Shown in pieces: positions 18,803 to 25,268 of a stretch of DNA of 36,517 bases; position 1 is the stretch's first letter, and every line of letters starts with the position of its first letter. The DNA lies in the NCBI GenBank assembly GCA_949295785.1, contig CASFMJ010000082.1:1-36517 (forward strand). The letters run 5' to 3'. Below the pieces are notes generated by a model, which searched no databases, had not been told where the DNA came from, and saw nothing but the letters and a program-made list of their open reading frames with translations. This DNA is from an uncultured Bacillota bacterium. Its GTDB lineage: Bacteria; Bacillota; Clostridia; Peptostreptococcales; Anaerovoracaceae. The position numbers were made by a program, and so were the translations under genes.

Positions 18803-18842
18803 ATTTTTCCTTCTTTGTAAATAATAGTCACGAGGTGATTAT

Positions 18843-19286
18843 ATGTTTACACGGCAAAAGAAAAATTACAGAGTTTTTGTATACTCTCTGCTGGTCGTAA
18901 CTTTATGTCTGCTTATTGCAGCACTTCTATGGCCAAAAGACAGTGTACCTGAAGAAAACAGAGTGAATGCTCAATCTGAAACAGAAGAAAAACCTTCAGA
19001 AGCTGAAAATGAAAATGAACCTATAGAAAAAGATCCGCAGGTAAGTGGAGAAATACAGCAAAATGAAGACATGAGTCAGAATTCACAGTCATATTATATT
19101 GTTAGGAAAGATGGCGACAGCATCTGTGTCTTTTTCTGCAGCGAAGACGGCAGTGAAGTAAAACTGGAAGAAACAGAAATCTTGTATGATCTTCTTCCTG
19201 CCGAAGATCAGAAAGCATTTGAAGAAGGTATAAGAGCAGAGGGACAGGAAGAACTGGCGGCACTTTTGCAGGACTTTGAAAGTTAG
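18843..19286 (+). CDS. BofC-like C-terminal domain protein, predicted SpoIVB regulator
   Basis: The 147-residue protein has one N-terminal transmembrane helix (about 10-29), an acidic low-complexity linker (about 35-78), and a C-terminal domain of about 65 residues. The pattern there (YYIVRKDGDSICVFFC, LEETEILYDLLPAEDQ, EEGIRAEGQEELAALLQDFE) resembles the BofC C-terminal domain. In Bacillus, BofC is exported from the forespore and holds back the SpoIVB protease that starts sigma-K activation. The gene ends 9 bp before spoIVB, which fits an inhibitor-protease pair. The family match is by eye; the location is independent support. The start is ATG 18843 with GAGGTGA 5 nt upstream. Confidence 0.6.
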   Translation: MFTRQKKNYRVFVYSLLVVTLCLLIAALLWPKDSVPEENRVNAQSETEEKPSEAENENEPIEKDPQVSGEIQQNEDMSQNSQSYYIVRKDGDSICVFFCSEDGSEVKLEETEILYDLLPAEDQKAFEEGIRAEGQEELAALLQDFES

Positions 19287-19295
19287 GGGAACTTG

Positions 19296-20360
19296 ATGAG
19301 AAAAAACATAAAAAAAGCAGCATGTCTTTTCTGCATTACTCTCGTAATCATAGGCACAGCAGGTATAATATATGAAAAAAACAGACAGCATGTGGAAACT
19401 CTGGAAGTTGTCAGTGAAAAGGTGCTTATTCCCGGAGGTCAGTCAGTAGGTATTAAAATGGACGTTAAGGGAGTGCTTGTTGTGGGACTGGAAGAACTAG
19501 AAACTGAACAAGGTGTCGTCAGTCCGGGATATGAAGCAGGCATACAGATCGGAGACATGATACTCTCGATCAACGGTCAGGAAGTATATTATGCGGATGA
19601 AGTAACACAGATAGTTGAAAATTCAGAAGGAAAGATAAGAATAGAGGTATATTCAAAAGGAAGCGAAAAAGAATATACGGTGCAGCCGGTAACAGAGCTT
19701 GATACAGGCAAAAGAAAAATCGGAATATGGGTGAAAGAAAAGATAGCCGGAATAGGAACTCTTTCCTTTTATGACCCTGATAACAATGTCTTTGCGGCGC
19801 TTGGACATGGAATATACGAAAGCAAGACAGAAACGCTGCTTAAAGCAGGAGATGGAAAACTGCTGAGGACCCAGGTAAGTTCCATTAAAGAAGGTGAAGC
19901 AGGAATTCCCGGGGAAATAAGAGGCATCTTTTACGAATATGAGCAGCCTCTGGGTAAAGTGAAAAAAAACTGCAGTTACGGCATTTACTCAATAGGAACT
20001 GATACATCATTTGCTCAGACATCAGAACCTGTGGTAATGGCTACTCAGGATCAGATAGAAGAAGGCCCGGCTACTATCCTTACAACAATAAGCGGTGATA
20101 AGGTTGAAAGTTTTGATATAGAGATAACTAAAGTCAACAGGCAGAAAGAAGCAGACGGCAAGGGACTTGAGATAGAGGTCACCGACAAGAGACTTCTTGC
20201 ATATTGCGGCGGAATAGTACAGGGAATGAGCGGAAGTCCCATATTACAAAACGGAAGAATCGTTGGAGCTGTTACCCATGTTTTTGTAAATGATCCCACA
20301 AAAGGTTATGGAATATTTGCCGAGTGGATGGTAGAAGAAGGAAGAACTTTGACACAATAG
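19296..20360 (+). CDS. spoIVB: SpoIVB serine peptidase
   Basis: SpoIVB is the forespore-secreted S55 protease that cleaves SpoIVFA and so triggers pro-sigma-K processing in the mother cell. The 354-residue protein has an N-terminal membrane or signal segment (about 8-24), a PDZ domain (VVSPGYEAGIQIGDMILSIN), and the S55 domain: GIGTLSFYDP, His171 in AALGHGIYE, GMSGSP (310-315) and VTHVFVNDPTKGYGIF. All expected catalytic motifs are present. The start is ATG 19296, 5 nt after AGGGGA; the TTG at 19293 is too close. The spoIVB-spo0A order is conserved in endospore formers. Its substrate SpoIVFA may be the degenerate LytM protein at 14496-15011. Confidence 0.95.
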   Translation: MRKNIKKAACLFCITLVIIGTAGIIYEKNRQHVETLEVVSEKVLIPGGQSVGIKMDVKGVLVVGLEELETEQGVVSPGYEAGIQIGDMILSINGQEVYYADEVTQIVENSEGKIRIEVYSKGSEKEYTVQPVTELDTGKRKIGIWVKEKIAGIGTLSFYDPDNNVFAALGHGIYESKTETLLKAGDGKLLRTQVSSIKEGEAGIPGEIRGIFYEYEQPLGKVKKNCSYGIYSIGTDTSFAQTSEPVVMATQDQIEEGPATILTTISGDKVESFDIEITKVNRQKEADGKGLEIEVTDKRLLAYCGGIVQGMSGSPILQNGRIVGAVTHVFVNDPTKGYGIFAEWMVEEGRTLTQ

Positions 20361-20398
20361 AGCACAAAATATGGTATCGGCTCGAAACAAGTAGCAAT

Positions 20399-20426
20399 TT
20401 GAATAAAAAATATCTCACCATAAAAT
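20399..20426 (+). promoter_or_regulatory. Candidate spo0A promoter
   Basis: TTGAAT (20399-20404), a 16-nt spacer, then TAAAAT (20421-20426) in the 138-bp gap between spoIVB and spo0A. A TTGACA at 20349 could be a second -35 but has a poor -10. I found no convincing sigma-H promoter or 0A box. Confidence 0.5.
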
Positions 20427-20498
20427 GTGGATTTGTATTACACTTAGACTGCAAATTTAAAAAAATGACAAAATCTTTGTGTGTACAGGAGGGAAAAA

Positions 20499-21311
20499 AT
20501 GAAAAAGATAAAAGTCGGAGTAGTGGACGATAATATTGATTTTTGTGAGGTAGTGCATGAATACCTTAAAAAACAGGATAACATCGATGTGATTTTTACA
20601 GCTCCTGATGGAGTAAAAGCAATGGAATATCTTGAAGCAGAAGATAAATGTCCGGATATTCTTATACTGGATCTTATAATGCCTCATATGGATGGCTTTG
20701 GCGTACTGGAATCACTTAACAGCACCAAATTGAAGAAATATCCACGTGTTATCGTGGCGTCTGCTGTGGGACAAGATTCCATGATACAAAAAGCTATGGC
20801 TTTAGGCGCTCAGTATTATCTGGTAAAACCAATAAATCTGACACTTCTGGTAAAAAGAATAAACCAGCTGGTCAATGCTTCCGGCGGAGGAATAAATACA
20901 GATACAGCAGATAATAATCTGAAAAAATCTCTGGTCATGAAAGAATCATTACTTAATAATGATCTTGAAATAGATATAACAAATCTTATTCATGAAGTCG
21001 GAGTTCCTGCACATATCAAAGGGTATCAATATCTGAGAGACGCTATAACACTTGTGGTAGAAAATATGGACTATCTGAGCGCAGTTACAAAAGAACTTTA
21101 TCCTGCTATTGCAAAAATGAACAATACTACACCAAGCAGAGTAGAAAGAGCAATACGCCATGCCATAGAAATAGCATGGAACAGAGGAAAACTGGAAACG
21201 CTGGATGCACTGTTCGGCTATACGGTAAAAACTGACAAAGGAAAACCCACCAACAGTGAGTTTATAGCAATAATAGCAGATAAGCTGAGACTTGAAAGAA
21301 AAGTAGGCTGA
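20499..21311 (+). CDS. spo0A: Sporulation master regulator Spo0A
   Basis: Spo0A is the response regulator whose phosphorylation commits the cell to sporulation. The 270-residue protein has a receiver domain with acidic pocket Asp10/Asp11, phospho-acceptor Asp58 ([12 protein letters not shown]) and the Lys in YLVKPINL. The Spo0A-specific C-terminal DNA-binding domain follows (about 150-268; [41 protein letters not shown]). Key residues are intact. The start is ATG 20499 after AGGAGGG with 5 nt spacing; an in-frame GTG at 20481 precedes the Shine-Dalgarno and is excluded. No kinase gene is adjacent, as usual in Clostridia. Confidence 0.97.
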   Translation: MKKIKVGVVDDNIDFCEVVHEYLKKQDNIDVIFTAPDGVKAMEYLEAEDKCPDILILDLIMPHMDGFGVLESLNSTKLKKYPRVIVASAVGQDSMIQKAMALGAQYYLVKPINLTLLVKRINQLVNASGGGINTDTADNNLKKSLVMKESLLNNDLEIDITNLIHEVGVPAHIKGYQYLRDAITLVVENMDYLSAVTKELYPAIAKMNNTTPSRVERAIRHAIEIAWNRGKLETLDALFGYTVKTDKGKPTNSEFIAIIADKLRLERKVG

Positions 21312-21354
21312 TAAAATCTGATAAAAATATGCCTTTTCGTAAGCATAGGATTGG

Positions 21355-21363
21355 TGTTATAAT
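21355..21363 (+). promoter_or_regulatory. Extended -10 promoter of the YnzC-like gene
   Basis: TG-T-TATAAT is a perfect extended -10 element, 38 nt before the start codon. The region 17 nt upstream (TTTCGT) is a weak -35. Confidence 0.55.
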
Positions 21364-21401
21364 TATACGGTAAAAGTATTGTACAAGGAGCCGAAACTCA
21401 T

Positions 21402-21590
21402 ATGATAACACAGGAAATGATAGACAGAATAAATCAGCTGGCACGTAAGAAAAAAACAGAAGGGCTTACTGAAGAGGAGAAGAAGGAGCAGAAAATATTA
21501 TATAGAAAATACATAGACGCCTTCAAAGAAAATCTCCGCTTTCAGCTGGATATGATAGAAGTTGTGGAGCCTGAAAAACAAGAAAATTAA
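21402..21590 (+). CDS. DUF896/YnzC-like small protein
   Basis: The 62-residue protein matches the YnzC family layout: helix 1 with RINQLARKKKTEGLTEEEK, a short turn, then helix 2 with EQKILYRKYIDAFKENLRFQL. This is a two-helix cytoplasmic protein of unclear function. In Bacillus, ynzC sits in the SOS-induced yneA operon; here no yneA or lexA is adjacent and no SOS box was found. The start is ATG 21402 with AAGGAG 11 nt upstream. It has its own promoter and terminator. Confidence 0.8.
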   Translation: MITQEMIDRINQLARKKKTEGLTEEEKKEQKILYRKYIDAFKENLRFQLDMIEVVEPEKQEN

Positions 21591-21599
21591 TACTATTAG

Positions 21600-21632
21600 G
21601 ACCGAAATTCTGACATGTTTTTCGGTCTTTTT
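21600..21632 (+). terminator. Rho-independent terminator after the YnzC-like gene
   Basis: GACCGAAA (21600-21607) pairs with TTTCGGTC (21620-21627) around a 12-nt loop and is followed by five T residues. Confidence 0.85.
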
Positions 21633-21684
21633 ATTGTAGAGTAATAAGAAAGGGGGAATTTAACAAAAGAAAAAGGGGGATACC

Positions 21685-22134
21685 ATGAGGAAAAAAAGCA
21701 GAGGAATCAAGATAATACTGATATTTGTTATTATTGCCGCGGCGACTGTCAGCTTCGTGTTTGCTTCATCATTTGGTGAAAAAGAGACTGTAAAAGAACT
21801 GATTTCATTGAGAACAGATATTTTAGGCAGGTTCTACGGGGGAGAAATTGAAAAAGATGATGCTGTTGAGATGATTAAAAAAATAGAATCAGGACATCTT
21901 CTGAAAGAAGATCTGCAGAATATAGACCTTTATTTTCAGACAGATATAGAACAGGTAAGAGGTTATTCGTTTGAGGATATAATAATAAGACAGTCTGATG
22001 AAGATATGATCTGCGCCGACGTTACCATGAAATGGGACTCGGAAGGAATAGCCGGAAGTGAGACATTTTCCGCTACATACAATGTGATCTGCTACAAAGA
22101 TGAAGATGACTTTAAACTGGTACAATTTTTTTAG
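21685..22134 (+). CDS. Membrane-anchored protein of unknown function
   Basis: No family is recognised. The 149-residue product has a basic start (RKKSRG), one hydrophobic helix (about 9-26; IILIFVIIAAATVSFVFAS) that could be a signal anchor, and an extracytoplasmic acidic domain with alternating charged helices and, at the C-terminus, beta strands (MICADVTMKWD, TFSATYNVICYKDEDDFKLV). The ending resembles small NTF2-like or lumazine-type beta sheets, but this is only an impression. The start is ATG 21685 with AAAAGGGGGA 4 nt upstream. It lies between the terminator of the previous gene and the nifS promoter, so it is probably transcribed alone. Confidence 0.65.
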   Translation: MRKKSRGIKIILIFVIIAAATVSFVFASSFGEKETVKELISLRTDILGRFYGGEIEKDDAVEMIKKIESGHLLKEDLQNIDLYFQTDIEQVRGYSFEDIIIRQSDEDMICADVTMKWDSEGIAGSETFSATYNVICYKDEDDFKLVQFF

Positions 22135-22160
22135 TAAAATGTTTAATTTTGGCGGTTTTT

Positions 22161-22169
22161 TGGTATAAT
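22161..22169 (+). promoter_or_regulatory. Extended -10 promoter of nifS-nifU-mnmA
   Basis: TG-G-TATAAT is a perfect extended -10, 33 nt before nifS. The -35 candidate TTTAAT (22142-22147; 16-nt spacer) is weak. Confidence 0.65.
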
Positions 22170-22201
22170 ATTTAGGATAAACATAAAGGAGCAGCAGTCA
22201 C

Positions 22202-23371
22202 ATGAGAAAAGTATATTTAGATTATTCAGCAACAACTCCTGTCAAAGAAGAAGTTTTAAAGGAAATGATACCATACTTTACGGAAAAATTCGGAAATCCG
22301 TCAAGCTTATATGATATAGGTCTTGAGTCAAAGGATGCTGTAACTCATGCAAGAGAACAGGTGGCAGCCCTTATAAATGCAAGACCTCAGGAGATATATT
22401 TTACCGCAGGCGGTACTGAAGCAGATAACTGGGCGGTATTCGGAACAGCTGAAAAATTCAAGGAAAAGGGAAACCACATAATAACCACAAAAATCGAGCA
22501 TCATGCCATGCTTCACTCTTGCGCTTTCCTTGAAAAAGAAGGTTTCGATGTTACTTATCTTGATATAGATAAAGACGGGTTTATAGACCTCAGACAGCTG
22601 GAAGAAGCCATAACCGAAAAGACAATACTTATCAGTATAATGCTGGTGAATAATGAGATCGGAACCATTGAACCCATCAAAGAGGCGGCGGCCATTGCAA
22701 AAAAACATGGAGTTCTGTTTCATACAGACGCAGTCCAGGGTCTTGGCAACGTTGCCATTGATGTAAAGGACATGGGCGTAGACATGATGTCTGTATCTTC
22801 CCATAAGATATACGGCCCAAAAGGATCCGGAGCACTCTATATAAGAAAAGGCGTGAATATTGACAATTACATGCACGGCGGAGGCCAGGAAAACCGCAGG
22901 AGAGCAGGCACAGAAAACCTTGCCGGTATTGTAGGTTTCGGAAAGGCAGCCCAGCTGGCAAGAATAAATTTTGACAAGCATGTGGAGCACTGCTCTAAAG
23001 TAAGAAACCATCTCAAAGATAGAATACTGGCAGAAATACCTGACACATTTGTCAACGGAACAATGGACAAAAGACATCCGGGTAATCTGAATATAACTTT
23101 TAAATATATAGAAGGAGAATCCATATTGCTTCTTCTGAATCAGTTCGGAATAAGTGTCTCTACAGGTTCGGCATGTTCATCTGCTTCTCTTGAGCCTTCT
23201 CACGTTCTTTCAGCTCTGGGAGTGCCTGTTGAAATGATACACGGAACAGTCAGATTCACTGTAGGAGATTTCACCACCATGGAAGATGTGGATTATGTAG
23301 TTGATAATCTGAAAACTATAGTTGCAAAACTCAGAGAAATTTCATCAGTAAACGCAAAGAAAGGTTGGTAA
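22202..23371 (+). CDS. nifS: Cysteine desulfurase, NifS/IscS class
   Basis: A PLP enzyme that takes sulfur from cysteine and passes it as a persulfide to scaffolds and tRNA-modifying enzymes. The 389-residue protein has FTAGGTEADN, HHAMLHSC, the PLP lysine in SSHKIYGPKGSGA, and the persulfide cysteine at Cys325 in STGSACSS, whose short loop is that of group I NifS/IscS enzymes. The start is ATG 22202 with AAAGGAG 10 nt upstream. The next gene starts 5 bp after its stop. No iscR precedes it, so regulation by an Fe-S repressor is not evident. Confidence 0.95.
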   Translation: MRKVYLDYSATTPVKEEVLKEMIPYFTEKFGNPSSLYDIGLESKDAVTHAREQVAALINARPQEIYFTAGGTEADNWAVFGTAEKFKEKGNHIITTKIEHHAMLHSCAFLEKEGFDVTYLDIDKDGFIDLRQLEEAITEKTILISIMLVNNEIGTIEPIKEAAAIAKKHGVLFHTDAVQGLGNVAIDVKDMGVDMMSVSSHKIYGPKGSGALYIRKGVNIDNYMHGGGQENRRRAGTENLAGIVGFGKAAQLARINFDKHVEHCSKVRNHLKDRILAEIPDTFVNGTMDKRHPGNLNITFKYIEGESILLLLNQFGISVSTGSACSSASLEPSHVLSALGVPVEMIHGTVRFTVGDFTTMEDVDYVVDNLKTIVAKLREISSVNAKKGW

Positions 23372-23376
23372 CTTTT

Positions 23377-23823
23377 ATGGCTTTATATAATGACATAGTA
23401 ATGGATAATTTTCTTAATCCCAAAAATGTAGGAGAACTTGAAAATCCTGATGGGACAGGCGTATACGGCAGTCCGGTCTGTGGAGATATGATGCAGATAC
23501 AGATTAAAGTCGATGAAAATGAAAAAATAACCGATGCAAAATTCAAAACTTTCGGCTGCGGCAGCGCTATTGCTTCTTCAAGTATGGCTACATCCATGAT
23601 AATAGGTAAAACTGTGGAAGAAGCACTTCAGCTTACCAACAAGCAGATAATCAATGAACTGGGAGGATTGCCGCCTGTAAAGGTACATTGCTCTGTACTG
23701 GCAGACAAAGCTATAAAAAACGCCATATACGATTACGCTCAGAAAACCGGAAAGCATTATGCAGCACTTGAAGGATATGATCCTGAAGCAGATGAGGATG
23801 ATGAGCATGGTGAAGAAGAATAA
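23377..23823 (+). CDS. nifU: Iron-sulfur cluster scaffold, NifU/IscU type
   Basis: This scaffold builds Fe-S clusters from sulfur supplied by NifS. The 148-residue protein has the three cluster ligands Cys35 (GSPVCGDM), Cys61 (FGCGSAIASSS) and Cys105 (VHCSVLADKAI). It is the IscU-like single-domain form with an acidic tail (EADEDDEHGEEE), without the C-terminal thioredoxin-like NifU domain. I place the start at ATG 23377; the in-frame TTG at 23365 would start inside the nifS stop region and abuts the AAAGG. It overlaps mnmA by 17 bp. Confidence 0.94.
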   Translation: MALYNDIVMDNFLNPKNVGELENPDGTGVYGSPVCGDMMQIQIKVDENEKITDAKFKTFGCGSAIASSSMATSMIIGKTVEEALQLTNKQIINELGGLPPVKVHCSVLADKAIKNAIYDYAQKTGKHYAALEGYDPEADEDDEHGEEE

Positions 23824-24850
23824 CAGAGTATTGCTTGGTTTAAGCGGCGGAGTGGACAGCACTGCCGCCGCTTTGTTATTGAAAGAAAAGGGCTTTGATG
23901 TAACCGGCTATTATTTTGATGTTACAGGAAAAAACCGGGAAGGACTAAAAGAAGCAGAAGAAACTGCAAAACAGCTGGAAATAGAGCTGATAACAGAAGA
24001 TGTATCTGAAGAGTTTTCCAGTAAAATAATAAAATATTTCTGCAATGAGTATATGAATGGACGTACACCAAACCCTTGTATAATGTGCAATCCGGAGATA
24101 AAATTCAGAAAGCTCCTTCAAAAGGCAGATGAAAGAAATATTTTTCATATAGCTACAGGCCATTACAGTCGTATATTTTTTGATAGAAAAAATGATGCAT
24201 ATTTTGTAAGAAAAGGCGCAAACTTAAAAAAAGATCAGTCATATATGCTGTACAGACTGGGACAGAATGTACTCAGCCGGGTTATATTCCCTCTGGGAGA
24301 GTTTAGCGACAAAGAACAGATAAGAAACATAGTAAAAGAGAAAAAAATTAAAAACGCTGATAAGAAGGATAGTCAGGAGATATGTTTTATCAGTGGTGAT
24401 TATAAATCATATATAAAAAAAATGGGATATATTCCGGAAAAAGGCGTATTTAAAGATAAAAAGGGAAATATTTTAGGGGAAAATGAAGGAATAATAAACT
24501 ATACTGTGGGACAGCGTAAAGGTCTTGGTATTGCCCTTGGTAAACCGGCTTTTGTTGTAAAGATCGATCCCGATGAAAACTCAGTGACTCTTGGAGAGGA
24601 TAAAGATCTTTTAAAAAAAGAAGTTATCTTTGAGGATTGTTTTTTTGCAGCAGATAATCCGGAAAATTATGAAGATGTGCCACTGAAGATAAAAATAAGA
24701 TATTCGGCTTCAGAAGCAGATGGATACATTAAAGTTTACGATAAAAAAATTATCGCAACCTTTAAAAACGCCCAGCGTGCTATGACTCCCGGGCAATCTG
24801 CTGTATTTTACCATGAAGATATAGTAATAGGCGGTGGGATAATAAAATAA
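23807..24850 (+). CDS. mnmA: tRNA 2-thiouridine(34) synthase MnmA
   Basis: MnmA thiolates the wobble uridine of tRNA-Lys, -Glu and -Gln using sulfur from a cysteine desulfurase. The 347-residue protein has the PP-loop LSGGVDSTAAALLL, catalytic Cys94 in NPCIMCNPEIKF, Cys193 in SQEICFISGDY, and a C-terminal beta-barrel with VGQRKGLGIALGKP. The start is ATG 23807, 8 nt after GAGGA; an ATG two codons earlier at 23801 is only 2 nt from it. The coding sequence overlaps nifU by 17 bp, so desulfurase, scaffold and thiolase are translated as one unit. The protein is slightly shorter than E. coli MnmA. Confidence 0.92.
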   Translation: MVKKNNRVLLGLSGGVDSTAAALLLKEKGFDVTGYYFDVTGKNREGLKEAEETAKQLEIELITEDVSEEFSSKIIKYFCNEYMNGRTPNPCIMCNPEIKFRKLLQKADERNIFHIATGHYSRIFFDRKNDAYFVRKGANLKKDQSYMLYRLGQNVLSRVIFPLGEFSDKEQIRNIVKEKKIKNADKKDSQEICFISGDYKSYIKKMGYIPEKGVFKDKKGNILGENEGIINYTVGQRKGLGIALGKPAFVVKIDPDENSVTLGEDKDLLKKEVIFEDCFFAADNPENYEDVPLKIKIRYSASEADGYIKVYDKKIIATFKNAQRAMTPGQSAVFYHEDIVIGGGIIK

Positions 24851-24916
24851 CTTCTATTATATTCTTGTAATATATCGGCGCTTTTTTCAGATAATAATTC
24901 TGAAAGGAGTGATCAT

Positions 24917-25126
24917 ATGTATAAAACAGCAGTTACAATGACAGCGCTTGCTGTAATAGGTACAGCAGCAGCCGTTGCATACGGATGTATGAAGCCTTCG
25001 GCTAAACAGCAGCTGAAGCGTGATATGAAAAATACCGCAAAAGATATGGCCGGTGTAAGAGACGAAATGGTCAATGTAGGTCAGGATGTGACTGACATGG
25101 CCAGAAATGTCATCGATCAGATGTAA
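24917..25126 (+). CDS. Small helical membrane protein of unknown function
   Basis: The 69-residue protein has one hydrophobic N-terminal helix (about 5-24; VTMTALAVIGTAAAVAYGC) and a charged helical remainder with spaced hydrophobics (LKRDMKNTAKDMAGVRDEM, VGQDVTDMARNVIDQM), like YtxH-type small proteins. No named family is certain. It has an excellent ribosome binding site (AAAGGAGTGAT) before ATG 24917 and a terminator after it, so it is a real gene. Cys24 does not fit a lipobox well. Confidence 0.7.
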   Translation: MYKTAVTMTALAVIGTAAAVAYGCMKPSAKQQLKRDMKNTAKDMAGVRDEMVNVGQDVTDMARNVIDQM

Positions 25127-25154
25127 ATTTCCAATATTAATAAGCAGATAATTT

Positions 25155-25199
25155 ATGCTTCTTTTTCCATAGCCTTTTCATGGGGAAAGAAGCATTTTT
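25155..25199 (+). terminator. Rho-independent terminator after the small membrane protein gene
   Basis: ATGCTTCTTTTTCC (25155-25168) pairs with GGAAAGAAGCAT (25184-25195), with small bulges in the left arm, and is followed by T residues. Confidence 0.75.
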
Positions 25200-25212
25200 C
25201 CGTTGATTTCAA

Positions 25213-25241
25213 TAGACTTTTGGCCTGCATTGTGATAAAAT
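25213..25241 (+). promoter_or_regulatory. alaS promoter
   Basis: TAGACT (25213-25218), a 17-nt spacer, then TAAAAT (25236-25241) with an upstream TG (extended -10). It lies only 27 nt before the alaS start, leaving no space for a T-box leader. Confidence 0.6.
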
Positions 25242-25268
25242 AAAAAATTGTTCAGGAGGAAAACATAT

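Noticed and set aside
20361-20498. Sigma-H promoter and 0A boxes before spo0A
   Set aside because: GAAT and TTTGTCA fragments occur, but none has correct spacing or enough consensus bases.
25242-25268. T-box riboswitch before alaS
   Set aside because: Only 27 nt separate the -10 from the start codon, with no specifier loop or antiterminator.
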